From: F1-120-MAGs118 sp013360535
GTDB lineage: Bacteria > Planctomycetota > UBA1135 > GCA-002686595
Direction of reading: 5' to 3'
Assembly (NCBI GenBank): GCA_026647215.1
Contig: JAPKHC010000072.1
Location: 1 to 7,767 of the forward strand
DNA: 7,767 nucleotides
Position 1 is the first letter of the stretch; each line of letters begins with the position of its first letter. Below, piece by piece: positions 6,932-7,767 of the stretch. A model generated the notes under the pieces. That model was not told the origin of the DNA, ran no database searches, and worked only from the letters and a program-made list of their open reading frames with translations. The position numbers and the translations under genes are program-made.

Positions 6932-7557
6932 TCGACGCCTCCGCGCCGCTTGGCGAGCAGCTCGAACACTTCGGCGAACGCGAGCCGCGCGCGCGTCAGC
7001 AGCGATTCCGTGGCCTTCGGCGACTTGGCGAGCGCGACCGAGAGCTGCGCGACGCTCTCGCCGTTGAGGTACTTGCCCGCGAGCGCGCGCCGGTAGTCCG
7101 GCGGCAGGTTCGAGAGCGTGGCGCCGACGAGCTCGCGCGTCTCCTTGCGCTCGAGCACCCAGTCGGGCAAGGGCTCGCTCGACACGCGCGCGAGCACCGC
7201 GTCGATGTCGTCGGAAGCCTCGTCGAGCACGTCCGACAGCGGCACCGCCTTCCGCTTGCGCCGCCGCTCGCGCAGCTTGTTCTTCGCGATGCCGCACAGC
7301 CACGTGTGCAGGCTCGAACGCCCGTCGAAGCTCTCGAGCGCCTCCAGCGCGACCACGAACGTGTCCTGCACGATGTCCTCGGCGAGCGCCGCATCGCCCG
7401 CCACCCGGTAGTGCACGAACTCGTACAACCCCTCGAAGTGGGTCTGGAAGAGCTGCCCGGCCGCCTCCCGGTCCCCCGCGAGGATCCGGTCGCGCAGCAC
7501 GAGCTCCTCCCGCTCGCCGGGCTCTTCCCCCGGCTCGACTTTGGGTTGCTGGCTCAC
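6928..7557 (-). CDS. ECF-family RNA polymerase sigma factor
   Basis: With the GTG at 7557 the product is 209 residues. An acidic, Pro/Glu-rich N-terminus (1-18) precedes region 2. AEDIVQDTFVVAL (59-71) is region 2.2, which contacts core polymerase. FDGRSSLHTWLCGIAKNKL (77-95) is region 2.3-2.4, which melts and reads the -10 element. A basic stretch RERRRKRK (96-103) and an acidic linker follow. Region 4 runs about 137-203, with LPPDYRRALAGKYLNG and the helix-turn-helix around SVAQLSVALAKSPKATESLL (-35 binding). There is no region 1 or 3, as expected for ECF sigmas. The start is not settled: a second GTG at 7500 has a strong GGAGG 5 nt upstream (7506-7510) and would give 190 residues starting just before region 2. 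The frame stays open to the window edge, but that part lies in the IS110 end. The stop overlaps the TTG of the membrane protein, its probable regulator. Confidence 0.92.
   Translation of the reverse strand: MSQQPKVEPGEEPGEREELVLRDRILAGDREAAGQLFQTHFEGLYEFVHYRVAGDAALAEDIVQDTFVVALEALESFDGRSSLHTWLCGIAKNKLRERRRKRKAVPLSDVLDEASDDIDAVLARVSSEPLPDWVLERKETRELVGATLSNLPPDYRRALAGKYLNGESVAQLSVALAKSPKATESLLTRARLAFAEVFELLAKRRGGVD
6938..6942 (-). promoter_or_regulatory. Ribosome binding site that decides the TTG start
   Basis: GGAGG on the - strand is spaced 6 nt from TTG at 6931 and lies inside the last codons of the sigma-factor gene. It is the main reason to prefer the TTG over the first downstream ATG. 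Confidence 0.65.
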
Positions 7558-7560
7558 TTG

Positions 7561-7588
7561 GCTCGCGAGCTTAGGGACGCCCGCGGGC
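7561..7588. repeat. Two perfect 10-bp palindromes upstream of the sigma gene
   Basis: GCTCGCGAGC (7561-7570) and GCCCGCGGGC (7579-7588) are each self-complementary and lie 8 nt apart, just upstream of the GTG at 7557. They could be operator half-sites, hairpins in the leader, or the target of the nearby IS110 element. The rest of 7589-7639 shows no gene and no promoter I can defend. Confidence 0.3.
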
Positions 7589-7639
7589 CCGATCCTTCGC
7601 CCGTAGTTCGAAAATCCCGCTCGCGCCTCAAACAGGATG

Positions 7640-7725
7640 GGTGGACCGAGCTTCCTGAACACGCGGATTACGCTGCGTCCGTGGTCAACAGAAGCGGCAC
7701 AGAGCCGCAAGGAAGTCGGTCCACC
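7640..7725 (+). ncRNA. Candidate structured RNA (three-way junction), possible IS110 bridge-RNA segment or ribosome-site-hiding leader
   Basis: The closing stem pairs 7640-7649 with 7716-7725 and 7651-7655 with 7711-7715, 15 Watson-Crick pairs with only G7650 bulged. Inside, 7656-7663 pairs with 7680-7687 (seven pairs and one A-G mismatch) around a 16-nt loop (7664-7679). A second hairpin, GCGGC/GCCGC (7694-7698 with 7704-7708), closes the 5-nt loop ACAGA. Linkers are six and two bases, making a compact three-way junction directly before the transposase ATG. In the IS110 group proper, the left-end non-coding region encodes the bridge RNA that guides target and donor choice, and this lies in the right place. 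That it is part of a bridge RNA is inference; no expression or covariation evidence is available. Its GGAAG (7711-7715) would serve the ATG but is buried in the stem. Confidence 0.42.
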
Positions 7726-7767
7726 ATGCAGAAGATATCCCAGTTCGTCGGTCTCGATGTTCACAAG
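7726..7767 (+). CDS. IS110-family transposase, N-terminal 14 codons (3'-truncated by window edge)
   Basis: The visible peptide is MQKISQFVGLDVHK. GLDVHK near the N-terminus is the hallmark of IS110 transposases, where this Asp (residue 11 here) is the first acidic residue of the RuvC-like DEDD catalytic site. The ATG at 7726 puts that Asp at its usual distance from the start. The frame is open further upstream, with a GTG at 7681, but that would translate through the structured leader. GGAAG at 7711-7715 is a plausible ribosome binding site, 10 nt from the ATG. The remaining DEDD residues and the C-terminal Ser domain lie beyond the window. Confidence 0.85.
   Translation, partial: MQKISQFVGLDVHK

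Larger units (their letters stand above)
7640..7767 (+). mobile_element. IS110-family insertion sequence, left end (truncated by window edge)
   Basis: The element is recognised from the transposase N-terminus at 7726 and the structured non-coding stretch before it. IS110 elements usually lack terminal inverted repeats and often make no target duplication, so the outer boundary cannot be read from one end. The coordinate given is the start of the structured region and is a minimum; the true end may lie anywhere between about 7560 and 7640. The element is divergent to the sigma-factor gene. Confidence 0.7.

Noticed and set aside
3074..7096. A stop-free + strand frame of about 1,340 codons
   Set aside because: It is antisense to three well-supported genes. 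Its Arg/Gly/Ala/His-rich translation has no domain pattern. Strong GC bias at third positions of the real genes removes stops from this opposite frame.
7595..7640. A sigma-70-like promoter for the sigma gene (TTGAGG, 17-nt spacer, AACTAC on the - strand)
   Set aside because: The -10 matches only two of six consensus bases, and the site may lie within the inserted element.
7558..7764. N-terminal extension of the sigma factor up to the window edge
   Set aside because: The added residues have no sigma-factor character and run antisense through the IS110 leader and transposase start.
1..7767. tRNA, rRNA genes or a CRISPR array
   Set aside because: I saw no tRNA-like or rRNA-like conserved segments and no regularly spaced direct repeats.

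Overview
The window is GC-rich, bacterial and densely coding. The protein types point to Planctomycetota: an ECF sigma factor coupled to a very large membrane protein with carboxypeptidase-regulatory-like modules, and a secreted seven-repeat TolB/PD40-type propeller ending in a Cys-containing beta-rich tail of a kind I associate with that phylum. The phylum is an inference from gene content, not from a marker gene.

Layout. Bases 1-1323 (+ strand) hold two coupled nucleotide-sugar genes: the C-terminal end of a UDP-glucose/GDP-mannose-type dehydrogenase and a complete extended-SDR epimerase/dehydratase/decarboxylase. They look like the end of a surface-polysaccharide operon. Facing them, with a 16-nt gap, is a secreted propeller protein on the - strand (1340-3091). 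Upstream of it, 282 nt (3092-3373) carry no gene but hold a strong hairpin that probably terminates the next gene.

Bases 3374 to 7557 (- strand) form a sigma-factor cluster. An ECF sigma factor (6928-7557) overlaps a TTG-started 838-residue single-pass membrane protein (4415-6931). That protein has a short cytoplasmic N-terminus, a FecR-like segment and six beta-sandwich modules, and I infer it acts as an anti-sigma factor or signal transducer. After 147 nt comes a membrane-anchored TPR protein (3374-4267) with its own good ribosome binding site. The likely logic is envelope sensing: the outer modules sense something, the membrane protein passes it to the sigma factor, and the TPR protein is a neighbour or output.

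The right edge (about 7640-7767) is the left end of an IS110-family insertion sequence, with the first 14 codons of its transposase. The 86 bases before the transposase ATG fold on paper into a clean three-way junction: a 15-bp closing stem with one bulged base, plus two stem-loops. It occupies the place where IS110 elements encode a bridge RNA and it also hides the transposase ribosome binding site. This is the most interesting structure in the window.
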